Assembly (NCBI GenBank): GCA_028284885.1
Contig: JANQQW010000022.1
Coordinates: forward strand, 1 to 64,000
Length of the DNA: 64,000 nt
DNA from: Planctomycetaceae bacterium
Lineage (GTDB): Bacteria > Planctomycetota > Planctomycetia > Planctomycetales > Planctomycetaceae
Direction: 5' to 3'
The first letter of the stretch is position 1, and each line of letters opens with the position of its first letter. The notes below the pieces were generated by a model. It was not told the origin of the DNA, made no database searches, and worked only from the letters and a program-made list of their open reading frames with translations. Position numbers and translations under genes: made by a program. Positions 25,950-33,466 of the stretch are shown piece by piece.

Positions 25950-26285
25950 ATGGCCAAGCGCGCCACGCGCCGCCGAACGGCGGCGAAACCCACCACCACG
26001 GAAGTAGAGAAACCGAAACCGATGAACGAAGCCATTGGACTCGTCGAGACGAAGGGGCTCATCGCCCAGATCGAGGCGAGCGACGCCATGCTGAAGGCCG
26101 CCAACGTCTCCCTGTCGAAGCAGGTGCAGATCGGCGGCGGATTCGTGACCACGATCATCAAGGGTGACGTCGGCAGCGTTCGCGCCGCCGTCGACGCCGG
26201 AGCAGCCGCCGCCTCCCAGGTCGGCGAGCTCGTCTCGGCCCACGTCATCCCCCGCCCCTCGAACGGGCTGATCGAGCAGTTTTGA
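25950..26285 (+). CDS. BMC-H hexameric shell protein with basic amino-terminal extension
   Basis: 111 residues. The BMC domain starts near residue 25 ([20 protein letters not shown]) and closely resembles the preceding shell protein, indicating tandem duplication. It has an extra ~24-residue lead rich in Lys, Arg and Thr ([11 protein letters not shown]). An inner ATG just before NEAIG could give a canonical-length protein, so both forms might be made. The pore loop reads QIGGG. Confidence 0.95.
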   Translation: MAKRATRRRTAAKPTTTEVEKPKPMNEAIGLVETKGLIAQIEASDAMLKAANVSLSKQVQIGGGFVTTIIKGDVGSVRAAVDAGAAAASQVGELVSAHVIPRPSNGLIEQF

Positions 26286-26380
26286 AGAGTTGAGAGTGGA
26301 GTGTTGAGAGTTGAGAGACGCCCCGAATCGGGGCCACCTCCAACTCCGTGGCACTCTCTCGACTCTCAACCCTCAACTCC
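26286..26380. repeat. Opposed 7-bp tandem repeats in BMC spacer 1
   Basis: Directly after the BMC-H stop lie four heptamers of the GAGTTGA type (26287-26314). About 37 bases later come four heptamers of the complementary CTCAACT type (26352-26379). The arms can pair; between them is a small GC hairpin around 26320-26334. Confidence 0.8.
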
Positions 26381-26385
26381 CCACC

Positions 26386-26400
26386 GGACACGGAGTGTCC
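26386..26400 (+). promoter_or_regulatory. Small hairpin next to the acetate kinase start
   Basis: A perfect 6-bp stem (GGACAC at 26386-26391 with GTGTCC at 26395-26400, 3-base loop) ends two bases before the ATG at 26403. The only Shine-Dalgarno-like GGAG overlaps the loop and second arm, so folding could limit translation. Inferred from sequence only. Confidence 0.3.
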
Positions 26401-26402
26401 TC

Positions 26403-27593
26403 ATGAAGATCCTCGTGGCCAACCTCGGCTCGACGAGTTTCAAGTACCGAGTGATCGAGATGCCCGGCGAGCAACAGCTCGGACGGGGCGGGATCGATCG
26501 CATAGGCGACGAGACGAGTCACTGCTTCGTCGAGATCGGCGAGCACCGCGACGAGCGGAGCGAACACGTGGCCAACCACGCCGCGGCGGTCGGGATGTGT
26601 CTCGACCAGCTGACCGGCGAGGGGGGCTGCCTCGACTCCGTCGAAGAGGTCGCGGCGATCGCCTTCAAGACGGTCCACGCCGGCAACCTGTCCGGGGTGC
26701 GGATCGTCGACGAGGAACTGTTGGCGAAGATGGAGGAACTCGTGGACGTCGCCCCGGCGCACAACCCGCCCTACGTGCGGGCCATGCGGCAACTTCGCGA
26801 CGCCTACCCCGCGATTCCGCTCGTGGCGGCCCTCGAGACCGGCTTCCACGACACGATCCCCGACGCCAACCGCATCTACGCCGTGCCGCTGGAGTGGCGG
26901 GACGAACACGACGTGCAGCGGTGGGGCTTCCACGGAGCGAGCCATCGCTTCGTCTCGGGCCGCATCGCGGAGCTGCTCGGACGGAACGGACTGCGAGTCG
27001 TCACCTGCCACCTCGGCGGGAGCAGTTCGCTGTGCGCGTCGCTCGACGGACGGTCGCTCGCCACCACGATGGGCATGAGTCCGCAGGGAGGCGTGCCGCA
27101 GAACAACCGGGTCGGCGACTTCGACCCGTTCTGCCTGCCGTACCTGATGCGGCGGACCGGGAAGTCGCTGGACGAGTTGCTGTCCGAGATGTCCACCAAC
27201 GGCGGGCTGCTCGGCATCAGCGGTCTCAGCGGCGACCTGCGCGATCTCGAGGAGGCGACGGCGAACGGTCACGAGCGAGCCCGGCTCGCCCTCGACCACT
27301 TCGTCGGACAGATTCGCCACCACCTCGGCGGCTACATGGTGCTGCTAGGCGGCCTCGACGCGATCGTCTTCAGCGGTGGCATCGGCGAGAACTCGTCGGC
27401 CATCCGCAAGGCGGTCACCGCCGACCTGCAGTGGGCCGGCGTGCGGCTCGACGACGCCGTCAACGACGACACCCGCAGCACGGAGACGCGAGTCTCCACG
27501 CTCGACAGTGACGTCGAGGTGTGGGTCGTCCCGACGAACGAGGAGGTCGTGCTGGCGCGGCAGAGCGCGGACGCCCTGGGGAGGACGAACTGA
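26403..27593 (+). CDS. ackA: Acetate kinase family enzyme of the BMC operon
   Basis: 396 residues from the ATG at 26403. It shows the acetate kinase signatures: [10 protein letters not shown] at the start, [26 protein letters not shown] and [13 protein letters not shown]. It would turn acyl phosphate and ADP into the acid and ATP, here probably lactyl- or propionyl-phosphate as well as acetyl phosphate. The usual FDTAFH motif holding the catalytic Asp reads LETGFH, an Asp to Glu change. The stop shares a base with the next start (TGATG), coupling it to the pentamer gene. Confidence 0.92.
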   Translation: MKILVANLGSTSFKYRVIEMPGEQQLGRGGIDRIGDETSHCFVEIGEHRDERSEHVANHAAAVGMCLDQLTGEGGCLDSVEEVAAIAFKTVHAGNLSGVRIVDEELLAKMEELVDVAPAHNPPYVRAMRQLRDAYPAIPLVAALETGFHDTIPDANRIYAVPLEWRDEHDVQRWGFHGASHRFVSGRIAELLGRNGLRVVTCHLGGSSSLCASLDGRSLATTMGMSPQGGVPQNNRVGDFDPFCLPYLMRRTGKSLDELLSEMSTNGGLLGISGLSGDLRDLEEATANGHERARLALDHFVGQIRHHLGGYMVLLGGLDAIVFSGGIGENSSAIRKAVTADLQWAGVRLDDAVNDDTRSTETRVSTLDSDVEVWVVPTNEEVVLARQSADALGRTN

Positions 27594-27904
27594 TGTTTCT
27601 CGCGAAGGTCACCGGCTCCGTCGTCTCCACGCAGAAGGTCGACGAGATGGTCGGCCAGAAGCTCCTCGTCGTGGAGCCGCTCCGAGTCGACGAGAAGAAG
27701 CGGGACCGCCTGCAGGGAACCGGGCGGACGTTCATCGCCGTCGACACCGTGGGTGCCGGCGAGGGAGAGGTCGTGTTGATCGTGCAGGGCTCGAGTGCCC
27801 GCTTCACGCCCGACACGAAGACTCTGCCGATCGACTGTGCCATCGTCGGCATCGTCGACCGGGTCACGGTCGAATCGGACTCGATCTTCAACGCGAACGA
27901 CTGA
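27593..27904 (+). CDS. BMC-P pentameric shell protein (EutN/CcmL), first copy
   Basis: 103 residues. FLAKVTGSVVSTQKVDEMVG at the start and VDTVGAGEGEVVLIVQGSSA in the middle are hallmark EutN/CcmL features; the end PIDCAIVGIVD is the usual last strand. Such pentamers cap the vertices of the compartment. The start ATG overlaps the kinase stop, and the frame could be extended upstream only through the kinase gene. Confidence 0.95.
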   Translation: MFLAKVTGSVVSTQKVDEMVGQKLLVVEPLRVDEKKRDRLQGTGRTFIAVDTVGAGEGEVVLIVQGSSARFTPDTKTLPIDCAIVGIVDRVTVESDSIFNAND

Positions 27905-27914
27905 AGGAGTCGCC

Positions 27915-28394
27915 ATGCCGTCGGACCAGAAGCCGTCCGTCCTCACCTGTCAGATCATCGTCGCGGCGTTGATCGCGGGAGTCGTCACGTTCAGCGGGTT
28001 CGCCCTGTTCGCGGGACTCGGCGACGGAGCCGAGCAGGACGGGCAGCCGTCGCTCTCGTTCGTGATGGTGGCCGTGGCCGTCGTGACGGTTCTTGCCCGA
28101 TTCGTCGTCCCGCCCGTCCTGGTCGCGTCTCAGCGGAGGAACGCGTTGGACGGCAACGAGGAGATCGAGCGAGAGAACTTCCTCGGTCTGTTCGTCACGA
28201 AGACGATCGTCGAGAACGCCCTGCCCGAAGGGGCCTGCTTCATGTGCATCGTCGCGTACGTCGTCGAGGGGCAGTGGTGGCTGTTCGCGGTCGTCGGGGC
28301 GGTGGTCGCCCTGATGGCGATCGGCTTCCCGACCCAGGGCAAGTTCGAGAACTGGTACCGCACTCAACGTGAACTCGCCGACCTGAGCCGCTGA
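27915..28394 (+). CDS. Small polytopic membrane protein inside the BMC operon
   Basis: 159 residues with about four hydrophobic segments at roughly 12-34, 48-70, 105-119 and 122-141, and a charged loop (NEEIERENF) before the third. No transporter or enzyme signature recognised. A good ribosome site (AAGGAG) lies just upstream, and the gene is tightly packed between a shell protein and the aldehyde dehydrogenase, so co-expression is likely. It could act in substrate entry, product export or anchoring; all of these are guesses. Confidence 0.75.
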   Translation: MPSDQKPSVLTCQIIVAALIAGVVTFSGFALFAGLGDGAEQDGQPSLSFVMVAVAVVTVLARFVVPPVLVASQRRNALDGNEEIERENFLGLFVTKTIVENALPEGACFMCIVAYVVEGQWWLFAVVGAVVALMAIGFPTQGKFENWYRTQRELADLSR

Positions 28395-28439
28395 AGCTCG
28401 CTCGGCCACACCGAAACCCAACTCCGAGTCCACAACGTC

Positions 28440-29867
28440 ATGCAAGCAACCGAAGCCGCCATTCGCAGCGTCGTCCAGGAGGTGCTGGCGCAGCTCAACA
28501 CGTCGAACGGAGCCCGCAAGAACGGCTCGGCCGTCCGCACGGGCGACTGGGGCGTGCACGACTGCGTCGACCAGGCCGTCGACGCGGCGACCGACGGGTT
28601 CCACGCCCTCGGCCGGGCCAGCATGGACACGAGACGACAGATCGTCGAGATCGTGAAGTCGATGTGCGAGCAGCGGGCCACGGAGTGGGGCAAGGCCGAG
28701 CTGGGCGAGACCCGCATCGGCCGGCTCGACCACAAGATCGGCAAGCTCGAGGCGATTCGGCAGGTGCCGGGCGTCGAGTTCCTCCGCACGGACGCCGTCA
28801 GCGGCGACAACGGGCTGACCGTCACGGAGTACGCCCCGTTCGGCGTCGTCGGGGCGATCACGCCGGTCACGCACTCGCTGCCCACGGTGGCCGGCAACGT
28901 GGTCAACATGATCGCGGCCGGGAACACCGTCCTCTTCAACCCGCACCCGTCCGGGGCCCGCATTGCCTGCGAGGGGGTGAAGGAGTTCAACAAGGCGATC
29001 CACGCTGCGACCGGGCTCGAGAACCTGATCAACATCGTCCGCGATCCGACGCTCGAGTCGGCCGAGGCGATCTTCAACCACCGCGGCATCCCGCTGCTGT
29101 GCGTCACCGGCGGCCCCGGCGTCGCGAGGGCGGCCCTCTCGGCGAAGAAGCGGGCCATCGTCGCCGGCCCCGGCAACCCGCCGGTCGTCGTCGACGGGTC
29201 GGCCGACCTCGACGTCGCCGCGAAGGGGATCGTCGACGGCGGGGCGTTCGACAACAACCTGCTCTGCATTGGCGAGAAGGAGGTCTTCGCCGTCGAGTCG
29301 ATCTTCGACGACCTGCTGTCCGCGATGGGCCGGCACGGCGGCTTCCAGCTGAACGCGCAGCAGACCGACAAGCTGACGTCGCTCGCCTTCAGCCCGCCGA
29401 AGGAGCCGGGCGGCCACGCCGTCCTCAACCGCGACCTCATCGGCAAGGACGCAACCGTGCTCGCCGACATGATCGGCGTCGCCGTCCCCGAGAACACACA
29501 GCTCCTCTTCGGCGAGACCGACACGAACAACCCGTTCGTGCCCGAGGAACAGATGATGCCCTTCGTCCCGTTCGTCCGTGCCCGCAACGCAAGCGACGCG
29601 ATCGAGATGGCGAAGCACTTCGAGCACGACTTCCGGCACACGGCCATCATCCACTCGCGGAACGTCCGCCACATGACGGAGATGGGCCGTTACCTGAACA
29701 CGACGCTGTTCATCAAGAACGGCCCCTGCATGGCCGGCCTCGGCCTCGGCGGCGAGGGTTTCCTCAGCTTCTCCATCGCCACCCCGACCGGCGAGGGAGT
29801 GACGAGCCCGCTGACGTTCACGCGGCAACGACGCTGCACCATGGTCGACGACCTTCGCATTGTGTGA
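28440..29867 (+). CDS. CoA-acylating aldehyde dehydrogenase (PduP/EutE type)
   Basis: 475 residues. An amphipathic amino-terminal helix ([16 protein letters not shown]) plus linker is an encapsulation peptide. The body is of the CoA-dependent aldehyde dehydrogenase family: catalytic Cys276 in [13 protein letters not shown], nucleotide-binding [16 protein letters not shown] and late LGLGGEGF. It would oxidise lactaldehyde to lactyl-CoA with NAD+ inside the shell. Its end lies next to a spacer with heptamer repeats; the first repeat unit overlaps the stop codon. Confidence 0.95.
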   Translation: MQATEAAIRSVVQEVLAQLNTSNGARKNGSAVRTGDWGVHDCVDQAVDAATDGFHALGRASMDTRRQIVEIVKSMCEQRATEWGKAELGETRIGRLDHKIGKLEAIRQVPGVEFLRTDAVSGDNGLTVTEYAPFGVVGAITPVTHSLPTVAGNVVNMIAAGNTVLFNPHPSGARIACEGVKEFNKAIHAATGLENLINIVRDPTLESAEAIFNHRGIPLLCVTGGPGVARAALSAKKRAIVAGPGNPPVVVDGSADLDVAAKGIVDGGAFDNNLLCIGEKEVFAVESIFDDLLSAMGRHGGFQLNAQQTDKLTSLAFSPPKEPGGHAVLNRDLIGKDATVLADMIGVAVPENTQLLFGETDTNNPFVPEEQMMPFVPFVRARNASDAIEMAKHFEHDFRHTAIIHSRNVRHMTEMGRYLNTTLFIKNGPCMAGLGLGGEGFLSFSIATPTGEGVTSPLTFTRQRRCTMVDDLRIV

Positions 29868-30003
29868 GTGGTCAGTCGTCAGTCGTCAGTTGGCGCAAAC
29901 GGGGGGCGGAGCCGAACAACGATTGACTTGCCGCGACAGATCGACCTCGATGCCAACGCGAAACGACGGACGCAGAACCACGACTGACAACGGACCACGA
30001 ACC
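29864..30003. repeat. Opposed 7-bp tandem repeats in BMC spacer 2
   Basis: Units of the GTCAGTC type occupy 29864-29891 and overlap the dehydrogenase stop codon. Diverged complementary units of the GACTGAC type lie at about 29976-30003, just before the next ATG. GTGGTCAGTCGTCAGT pairs with 29983-29998 at 14 of 16 positions. Confidence 0.65.
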
Positions 30004-30006
30004 AAG

Positions 30007-30264
30007 ATGCAACTCGGCGAAGTCCTCGGCCAGGCGACGGCGACGATGAAGCACGGGGCGCTCGACCGCTGGCGTCTGCTCGTCGTGCAGCCGCTCGGGA
30101 TTCGCGGGCAGGACGACGGAACGCCGCAACTCGTCATCGACGAGCTCGGGGCGGGACGCGGGGACAAGGTGATCATCAGCAGCGACGGGAAAGCCGTCCG
30201 AGAGATGACGGGACGAAACGACGCCCCGGTCCGCTGGGCCGTCATGGGAATCGTGGACGAGTAG
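30007..30264 (+). CDS. BMC-P pentameric shell protein (EutN/CcmL), second copy
   Basis: 85 residues from the ATG at 30007; an upstream extension of the frame through the repeat spacer is not protein-like. It shows QLGEVLGQATATMKH at the start, LVIDELGAGRGDKVIISSDGKA in the middle and AVMGIVDE at the end, a minimal EutN/CcmL domain. Three different pentamer genes are typical of the planctomycete-type BMC. Confidence 0.94.
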   Translation: MQLGEVLGQATATMKHGALDRWRLLVVQPLGIRGQDDGTPQLVIDELGAGRGDKVIISSDGKAVREMTGRNDAPVRWAVMGIVDE

Positions 30265-30377
30265 GAACCACGAAACACACGAAAGGGTTGGCCCGCGAAT
30301 TGACACGAATCGGATCAGGAGGCTGAGAGGCCTTCCACCCTTCGCACTCTTCGTGACCTTCCTGGTGAACCAGACGC

Positions 30378-31025
30378 ATGACCGACTTCGACGCACAATT
30401 CGTGGAACGCATCGTCCGGGACGTGATGTCACGTCTCGCCGGCGACGTCCCCGTTGCGTCGTACGACTCGTCCGCGGCCCTCGTCGTCGACGACGCGGTC
30501 CTCACCGAGGAGTCGCTGGTGTCGCGGCTGAACGGTCACGGCAGCATCGTCGTCGGCCCGAAGACGGTCATCACGCCGACGGCCCGCGACGTCTTGCGGA
30601 AGCGAAACGTCGCCGTCAGCCGAGGCGTTGCGGCAACGAGCGGTCCCGCGAGCGGCGAGCGTCGGGTGATCGACGTCACGGACTCGGCGACCGTGGCCGC
30701 GGTCGTTCAGGCCGTCGGTCTCTCACGCGAAGCCGAGTCGTGCTGGAAGGTCGCGGCCGACGATGCCGTTGCGTTCGTACGTACCGCCGGGGCCGGAGTC
30801 GTCGTCTTCACGAACCGTGCGGCCGCGGTGACCTGCCGGGCAAATCGACAGGCTCATGTTCGCGCCGCCGTCGCGACGGATGGAGACGAGCTTCGCCAAC
30901 AGCAGAAGTCGCTCGGACCGAACGTTCTCGCAGTCGATCCGGTCGGCCAGTCGTTCGTCACGCTGCGGGCGATCCTGAAGACGTTCGCCACACCGATCGT
31001 CGTCCCCGACGGATGGGAGGACTGA
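30378..31025 (+). CDS. BMC-associated protein with RpiB-like carboxyl half
   Basis: 215 residues. The start FVERIVRDVMSRLAGDV looks like an encapsulation helix, and the middle has SIVVGPKTVITPTARDVLRK, a motif seen in several BMC-associated proteins. The second half resembles sugar-phosphate isomerases of the RpiB/LacAB family: ANRQAHVRAAVATD followed by NVLAVDP aligns by eye with the NKVPGIRAA and HNNANVL motifs of RpiB. Some catalytic residues of RpiB seem absent. It may be an enzyme core protein or a degenerate isomerase. It sits between two pentamer genes. Confidence 0.6.
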   Translation: MTDFDAQFVERIVRDVMSRLAGDVPVASYDSSAALVVDDAVLTEESLVSRLNGHGSIVVGPKTVITPTARDVLRKRNVAVSRGVAATSGPASGERRVIDVTDSATVAAVVQAVGLSREAESCWKVAADDAVAFVRTAGAGVVVFTNRAAAVTCRANRQAHVRAAVATDGDELRQQQKSLGPNVLAVDPVGQSFVTLRAILKTFATPIVVPDGWED

Positions 31026-31028
31026 GGC

Positions 31029-31355
31029 ATGCGGATCGGCGAGATCATCGGCAAGGTCACGCTCTCGCGGTGGCATCCTTCGTTGAGTGGAGCCACTTGG
31101 CGGATCGCCGTGCCGCTCTCGCGGGCGGGACTCTCGGGCGACCCGTCCGGCCGAGGCGAACCGTTCGTCGTCTACGACGAACTCGGACCGGGCGACGGTT
31201 CGCTCGTCGGCATCACGGAAGGAGCCGAGGCGGCCGCCCCCTTCAACCCGGACACCAAACCGATCGACGGCTACGTCGCCGCGATCCTCGATGCGATCGA
31301 CATCGGACAGACGAAACCACCCGTAACCCGACAACGAAACCTGTTTGGCGAGTGA
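31029..31355 (+). CDS. BMC-P pentameric shell protein (EutN/CcmL), third copy
   Basis: 108 residues, three bases after the preceding stop. RIGEIIGKVTLSRWHPSL at the start, VVYDELGPGDGSLVGITEGAEA in the middle and GYVAAILDAIDI late identify the EutN/CcmL fold. It has a ~15-residue tail (TKPPVTRQRNLFGE) lacking in the second copy. Confidence 0.93.
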   Translation: MRIGEIIGKVTLSRWHPSLSGATWRIAVPLSRAGLSGDPSGRGEPFVVYDELGPGDGSLVGITEGAEAAAPFNPDTKPIDGYVAAILDAIDIGQTKPPVTRQRNLFGE

Positions 31356-31359
31356 TGGT

Positions 31360-31436
31360 GAGGGAGTAGGGAGTAGGGAGTAGGGAGTAGCCCGAATGCA
31401 GGGGCTACTCGCTACTCCCTACTCACTACTCGCTAC
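31360..31436. repeat. Opposed 7-bp tandem repeats in BMC spacer 3
   Basis: Four perfect AGGGAGT heptamers (31361-31388) are followed after about 18 bases by four complementary units of the ACTCNCT type (31407-31434). The arms could form a stem of roughly 28 bp with few mismatches. Confidence 0.85.
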
Positions 31437-31468
31437 GCCCCACTCGCTCCAACTTGGAGCAACCCACC

Positions 31469-32362
31469 ATGTCCAACTGGAACAGCGGCATTCACGACCG
31501 GAAGCTCAAGGAGCAGATCTGTGAGATCGGTCAGCGGGTCTACAACAAGGGCTTCGCCGCGGCGAACGACGGCAACATCTCGATCCGCGTCGGCGAGAAC
31601 GAGGTGCTCTGCTCGCCCACGATGATCTGCAAGGGCTTCATGCAGCCCGACGACATCTGTGCGGTCGACCTCGACGGCAACCAGATCGCGGGCAAGCGGA
31701 AGCGGACCAGCGAGGTGCTGCTGCACCTGACGATCATGAAGCACCGCCCGGACGTGAAGGCGGTGGTGCACTGCCACCCGCCGCACGCGACGGCGTTCGC
31801 CATCGCCAACGAGCCGATTCCGCAGTGCGTGCTGCCGGAGATCGAGGTCTTCATGGGCGAGATTCCGATCGCCCCGTACGAGACCCCCGGAGGCCAGGAG
31901 TTCGCGGACACGGTGATCCCGTTCCTCGACTCGACGAACACGATCATCCTGAAGAACCACGGCACGGTCAGCTTCGGCAAGGACCTGCAGGAGGCTTACT
32001 GGAAGACGGAAATTCTCGACGCCTACTGCCGCATCCTGCTGCTCTCGAAGCAGCTTGGCGTGCAGTTCGACTACCTGAATGAGCAAGAGTCGCGGGAGCT
32101 TCTGGACCTGAAGAAGAAGCTCGGCTTCGACGATCCGCGGTTCCACAAGGAGGACTGCGACCTATGCGGCAACTCCGCCTTCCGCGACGGGTACCAGGAG
32201 AACATGCCCCGCCCGCGTGCGTTCGCCCCGCCGCCGAGCTTCCCGAGCTACCTCGGCGAGCCGTGCGGCGACGCCTGCGACCCGGCGAAGAACGGAGCCA
32301 CAGCCAACGACGACCTCGTGCAGGCGATCACGGACAAGGTAATGGCGGCGTTGGGAAGTTGA
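31469..32362 (+). CDS. Class II (zinc) aldolase of the BMC operon
   Basis: 297 residues from the ATG at 31469 (a TTG 15 bases earlier is less likely). It belongs to the AraD/FucA class II aldolase family: zinc ligands in VHCHPPHATAF and LKNHGTVSFG, and a likely catalytic Glu in LPEIEVFMG. After a Cys/Pro-rich linker the protein ends in DDLVQAITDKVMAALGS, an amphipathic helix that is probably a carboxyl-terminal encapsulation peptide. Expected reaction: fuculose- or rhamnulose-1-phosphate to dihydroxyacetone phosphate plus lactaldehyde. Confidence 0.93.
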   Translation: MSNWNSGIHDRKLKEQICEIGQRVYNKGFAAANDGNISIRVGENEVLCSPTMICKGFMQPDDICAVDLDGNQIAGKRKRTSEVLLHLTIMKHRPDVKAVVHCHPPHATAFAIANEPIPQCVLPEIEVFMGEIPIAPYETPGGQEFADTVIPFLDSTNTIILKNHGTVSFGKDLQEAYWKTEILDAYCRILLLSKQLGVQFDYLNEQESRELLDLKKKLGFDDPRFHKEDCDLCGNSAFRDGYQENMPRPRAFAPPPSFPSYLGEPCGDACDPAKNGATANDDLVQAITDKVMAALGS

Positions 32363-32363
32363 C

Positions 32364-32463
32364 GGCGAGCGGGGGGTGTCAGCCCCCCGGTTTCGCGTCA
32401 CAAGGCTAGTCGCGTCGAACACACGGGAATGCGTAACCGGCTGGCTCACACCGGCCGCTCGCC
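32364..32463. repeat. REPIN-like pair of inverted 29-bp palindromic repeats
   Basis: Two 29-base units face each other, 32364-32392 and 32435-32463. Each begins at its outer end with GGCGAGCGG and ends at its inner end with CCGGTT, and each can form its own hairpin (GGGGGG with CCCCCC in the left one). They match at about 24 of 29 positions when one is reverse-complemented. It starts one base after the aldolase stop. Confidence 0.75.
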
Positions 32464-32498
32464 ATTCACTCTCAACTCTCAACTCTGGACTCTCAACT
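32464..32498. repeat. 7-bp tandem repeats in BMC spacer 4
   Basis: Five in-phase heptamers of the CTCAACT type (32464-32498; units 2, 3 and 5 identical) directly follow the REPIN-like pair and end four bases before the next ATG. No opposing arm is present. The unit is the complement of the one in spacer 1. Confidence 0.75.
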
Positions 32499-32502
32499 CC
32501 CC

Positions 32503-33426
32503 ATGAAAGTCTCCATCATCGGTGCCGGCGGGCTCGTCGGTTCGTGTGCGGCCTCAGCCCTGCAGTTCGGCGGAATCGTCCGCGAGATCGCCCTCGTCGA
32601 CGTCAACCAGGACGTGGCCGAGGGGCAGGCCCTCGACCTGTTGCACGGGGCGTCGCTCACGAGCGACCAGCGAATCTACGCGGCCGGCCCGGAGGACAAC
32701 GCGGACGCCGACGTGATCTGCATCACGGCCGGGCTGCGTCGCAAGCCGGACGAGAGCCGGCTCGACCTCATCAACCGGAACGTCGAGCTGTTCCAGAAGA
32801 TCCTCGCCGGGCTGAAGTCGTCGGGGACGAAGAAGGACGCGATCGTGTTCGTCGTCTCGAACCCGGTCGACGTGCTGACGTACCTCGCCGTGAAGGAACT
32901 CGGCCTGCCGCCCGCCCAGGTCATCGGGCTGGGCACGGTGCTCGACACGACGCGTCTCCGCAGCATGCTCGCCCAGCGGCTGGGAACGCCGCCGTCGCAG
33001 ACGAACGTGATCATCCTCGGCGAGCACGGCGACAGCATGGTCCCCGTCTGGTCGGCCGCGCAGGTGGGCAACCTGCCGCTGGAGAAGTGGCCCGGCGTCA
33101 CGCCCGGCCTGATCGCCGAGGTCGAGAAGAAGACCCGCGGCAGCGGCGCGGAGGTCATCAAGAAGAAGGGGGGAGCCGGCTTCGCCGTGGGCGTCTCGAT
33201 CGCCGACGTGATCCACTCCATCGCCCTCGACCAGCACCGCATCCTGCCGGTCTCGTCGCTGCAGAACGGAGCGTACGGCCTGCGAGACGTCTGCATCAGC
33301 GTGCCGACGATCCTCGGTCGGACCGGCGTCGTCGAGCAGGTCGAGATCGACCTGTGGCCGAAGGAGAAGACCGGCCTGCAGAACAGCGGCCGCGTGCTGC
33401 AGGAGACGATCGCGAAGGTCCTGTGA
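32503..33426 (+). CDS. Lactate/malate dehydrogenase-family enzyme of the BMC operon
   Basis: 307 residues. It has the dinucleotide loop IGAGGLVGS, the catalytic-loop region AGLRRKPDESRLDLINRN, LGTVLDTTRLR and the catalytic His in GEHGDSM. At the residue that separates lactate (Gln) from malate (Arg) dehydrogenases the protein has Arg in LRRKP, but the following Glu is lactate-dehydrogenase-like, so substrate choice is uncertain. In this operon it could recycle NAD+ by reducing a 2-oxo or aldehyde product. The last helix (GRVLQETIAKVL) may be a targeting peptide. Confidence 0.9.
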   Translation: MKVSIIGAGGLVGSCAASALQFGGIVREIALVDVNQDVAEGQALDLLHGASLTSDQRIYAAGPEDNADADVICITAGLRRKPDESRLDLINRNVELFQKILAGLKSSGTKKDAIVFVVSNPVDVLTYLAVKELGLPPAQVIGLGTVLDTTRLRSMLAQRLGTPPSQTNVIILGEHGDSMVPVWSAAQVGNLPLEKWPGVTPGLIAEVEKKTRGSGAEVIKKKGGAGFAVGVSIADVIHSIALDQHRILPVSSLQNGAYGLRDVCISVPTILGRTGVVEQVEIDLWPKEKTGLQNSGRVLQETIAKVL

Positions 33427-33466
33427 GATCGGGTAGGCTCGGTCGTCCCTCTTCCGGGAGACAAGC

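Noticed and set aside
27888-29828. 646-residue minus-strand frame opposite the aldehyde dehydrogenase gene
   Set aside because: It mirrors the coding strand codon bias and shows no domain; the plus-strand dehydrogenase is unambiguous.
26286-32498. Heptamer arrays considered as a CRISPR array or coding repeats
   Set aside because: Units are only 7 bp, contiguous without unique spacers, and confined to intergenic gaps; no cas genes are present.
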